A DNA stretch of 64,000 bases from Thalassobacillus pellis (GTDB taxonomy: Bacteria; Bacillota; Bacilli; Bacillales; Halobacillaceae): positions 806,001 to 870,000 of the forward strand of contig NZ_JAFBDO010000002.1 of assembly GCF_016908295.1 (NCBI RefSeq), in the 5' to 3' direction. Each line of letters begins with the position of its first letter. Position 1 is the first letter of the stretch. This document shows positions 63,068 through 64,000 of this stretch, one piece after another. The translations under genes and the position numbers were made by a program. Under the pieces are notes generated by a model. It was not told the origin of the DNA. It saw nothing but the letters and a program-made list of their open reading frames with translations, and did not search any database.

Positions 63068-63706
63068 GTGGAAATCAACCCATTAACAGCGGAATCAGAA
63101 AGCTATTGCATAGTAACTAATCGAGTATACGACTGGGTAGTAAAACAAATGGATACAACGGAGCGTTTCAAAGGACATGAGGGATTAAAAACTCTTGATT
63201 TTCATTGCGGAATTTTAAGTGGTTTAGAAGAAGAAGGATCTTTAACAGGAGAGTGTTATCTGACTGACGCTGATGGGAATCCCGTCTCCCCTACTGAAGG
63301 TCTGGTATGCAGTGAATTACCTATCATTAACGGACGTAAAGAAGCACAGATTCAAACAGATGATGGGAGTCTCATCACGTTACAGGTAGTAAAATTGCTC
63401 ACTCAAGGCTTTTTTGTTGTACGACTCTCCAATAATTTAGGCGAATATTGCTTATCGCTTCCTCAGCCATTCGCTGTTACAGGAAGTGTACTTTTATGTA
63501 AACCTGAAGAGTCGGAGATTGTTTGCACTATTTCGGATTTTACCTGTGATGTTTATGTAATATGTAATAGTGACAGCCAAGGAAATTCATTTTTTCAACA
63601 AATCAACGTAGACCTTGCAATAAGCCAAAGTATTCAAGCAATTAAGGAAGAAACTCTTCTTTTGCAAGCTAAAGAATGCGCACCCAGAAATATACCCTTC
63701 AAGTAA
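63068..63706 (+). CDS. Uncharacterised protein, possible spore-surface type
   Basis: A 212-aa soluble protein starting at GTG behind GGGGAGG. It contains YCIVTNRVYDWVVKQMD near 14-30, repeated beta-strand-like stretches with scattered Cys (CGILSG, CYLTDADG, VCSELPI) and the late block QQINVDLAISQSIQAIKEE. The NRVYDWV-type motif and the Cys-spaced beta pattern remind me of spore-surface proteins of bacilli, but I cannot name the family. A Cys-rich ORF follows about 190 nt downstream. Confidence 0.5.
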   Translation: MEINPLTAESESYCIVTNRVYDWVVKQMDTTERFKGHEGLKTLDFHCGILSGLEEEGSLTGECYLTDADGNPVSPTEGLVCSELPIINGRKEAQIQTDDGSLITLQVVKLLTQGFFVVRLSNNLGEYCLSLPQPFAVTGSVLLCKPEESEIVCTISDFTCDVYVICNSDSQGNSFFQQINVDLAISQSIQAIKEETLLLQAKECAPRNIPFK

Positions 63707-63892
63707 ATATTCACTACGACATTAAAAATCAAATTCCTCAATAGTCATATAGTCCAACACCTCCCTAGTATATTATTAAGAAATGGATATTCACCATTTC
63801 CTAAATTTAACCTCCCTCTTTAAGTTGGCGTAATATGTCAAGAACCTTCAAATATCACTACTCCATTTCAAGAAATATAGGGAGTGATACAT

Positions 63893-64000
63893 ATGAGTCC
63901 GAAAGGCTCCGATAACCCCAATTCTAATAAGAAAAATCATAATAAAATAGACTGCTCTTTAGAGGGTATCGCCAATGCAAAATGCGATACCTCATGCTGC
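63893..64000 (+). CDS. Partial Cys-rich gene at the window edge
   Basis: The ATG at 63893 lies behind GGGAGTG at 7 nt and opens a frame of 36 codons that runs off the window. It begins MSPKGSDNPNSNKKNHNK and reaches a Cys cluster (CDTSCC). The Asn/Lys/Ser-rich start and Cys cluster are reminiscent of exosporium or spore appendage proteins, but too little is present to classify it. Confidence 0.5.
   Translation, partial: MSPKGSDNPNSNKKNHNKIDCSLEGIANAKCDTSCC

Overview
The window is chromosomal DNA of a low-to-medium-GC, spore-forming Firmicute. The markers are spore-surface protein paralogs, AraR-type regulators, a T-box leader, cre sites, strong GGAGG Shine-Dalgarno (SD) sites, and YjzC, YndM (DUF2512) and YesL homologs. 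It is a Bacillaceae member, perhaps a moderately halophilic genus such as Halobacillus or a relative; the genus is inference from gene style only. There are no rRNA or tRNA genes, no CRISPR array, no intact transposase and no prophage.

Left part (1-24.9 kb): a fatty-acid desaturase, a DEAD-box helicase followed directly by D-serine dehydratase, and four related spore-surface-type genes (4.1-7.9 kb). Next comes a chromosomal ParM-like actin gene whose SD site lies inside a perfect hairpin, overlapped by a small ParR-position gene, with a six-unit 21-bp repeat array just downstream. After that: yjzC, a DUF2071 gene, a SpoIIAA-like gene, a DUF2512 membrane protein, ddl, a GNAT gene, argS with an arginine (CGG) T-box, a TetR/ABC-exporter operon, ilvE, an XRE-cupin regulator, a stand-alone GTP cyclohydrolase II and nagA. 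Intergenic DNA between 9.9 and 22.3 kb carries about 12 copies of a short motif (core GGTTCTCCTGGGGTG) that I cannot assign.

Middle part (25-50.6 kb): guaC, then an arabinan/arabinose island. One arm holds egsA(araM)-GH43, araR, araA-araB-araD, a HAD phosphatase, and araN-yesL-like-araQ-araP-abfA. The second arm holds a second AraR paralog, then a minus-strand operon of GH127 beta-L-arabinofuranosidase, MFS transporter, GH51 and a Cys-rich DUF6171 protein. A secreted GH43 arabinanase with a LamG-like domain is transcribed divergently from it. Inferred flow: extracellular arabinan is cut by the secreted GH43; oligomers enter through AraNPQ (no ATPase gene here, so a shared MsmX-type ATPase elsewhere is likely) or the MFS carrier; intracellular GH43, GH51 and GH127 enzymes release arabinose; AraA, AraB and AraD convert it to xylulose 5-phosphate. 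Two pairs of GTACGTAC-like boxes, each with centres 36 bp apart, look like AraR operators.

Right part (50.7-64 kb): an S9 prolyl-oligopeptidase broken by one in-frame TAA, a PrpE-like phosphatase, an RNase-H-like protein, an NhaC antiporter, a secreted type I pullulanase with a cre at its promoter, a two-component system, an M20 amidohydrolase, an unassigned protein, and the start of a Cys-rich gene cut by the window end.

The most unusual material is non-coding or regulatory: three 21-bp arrays of exactly six units each, one beside the parM-like pair; a 95-bp two-hairpin repeat in three copies, one inside the argS leader; two MITE-like elements with GGGCTGTCCC-type inverted ends; a TetR gene whose best start is AUC; and the SD hairpin of the actin gene.
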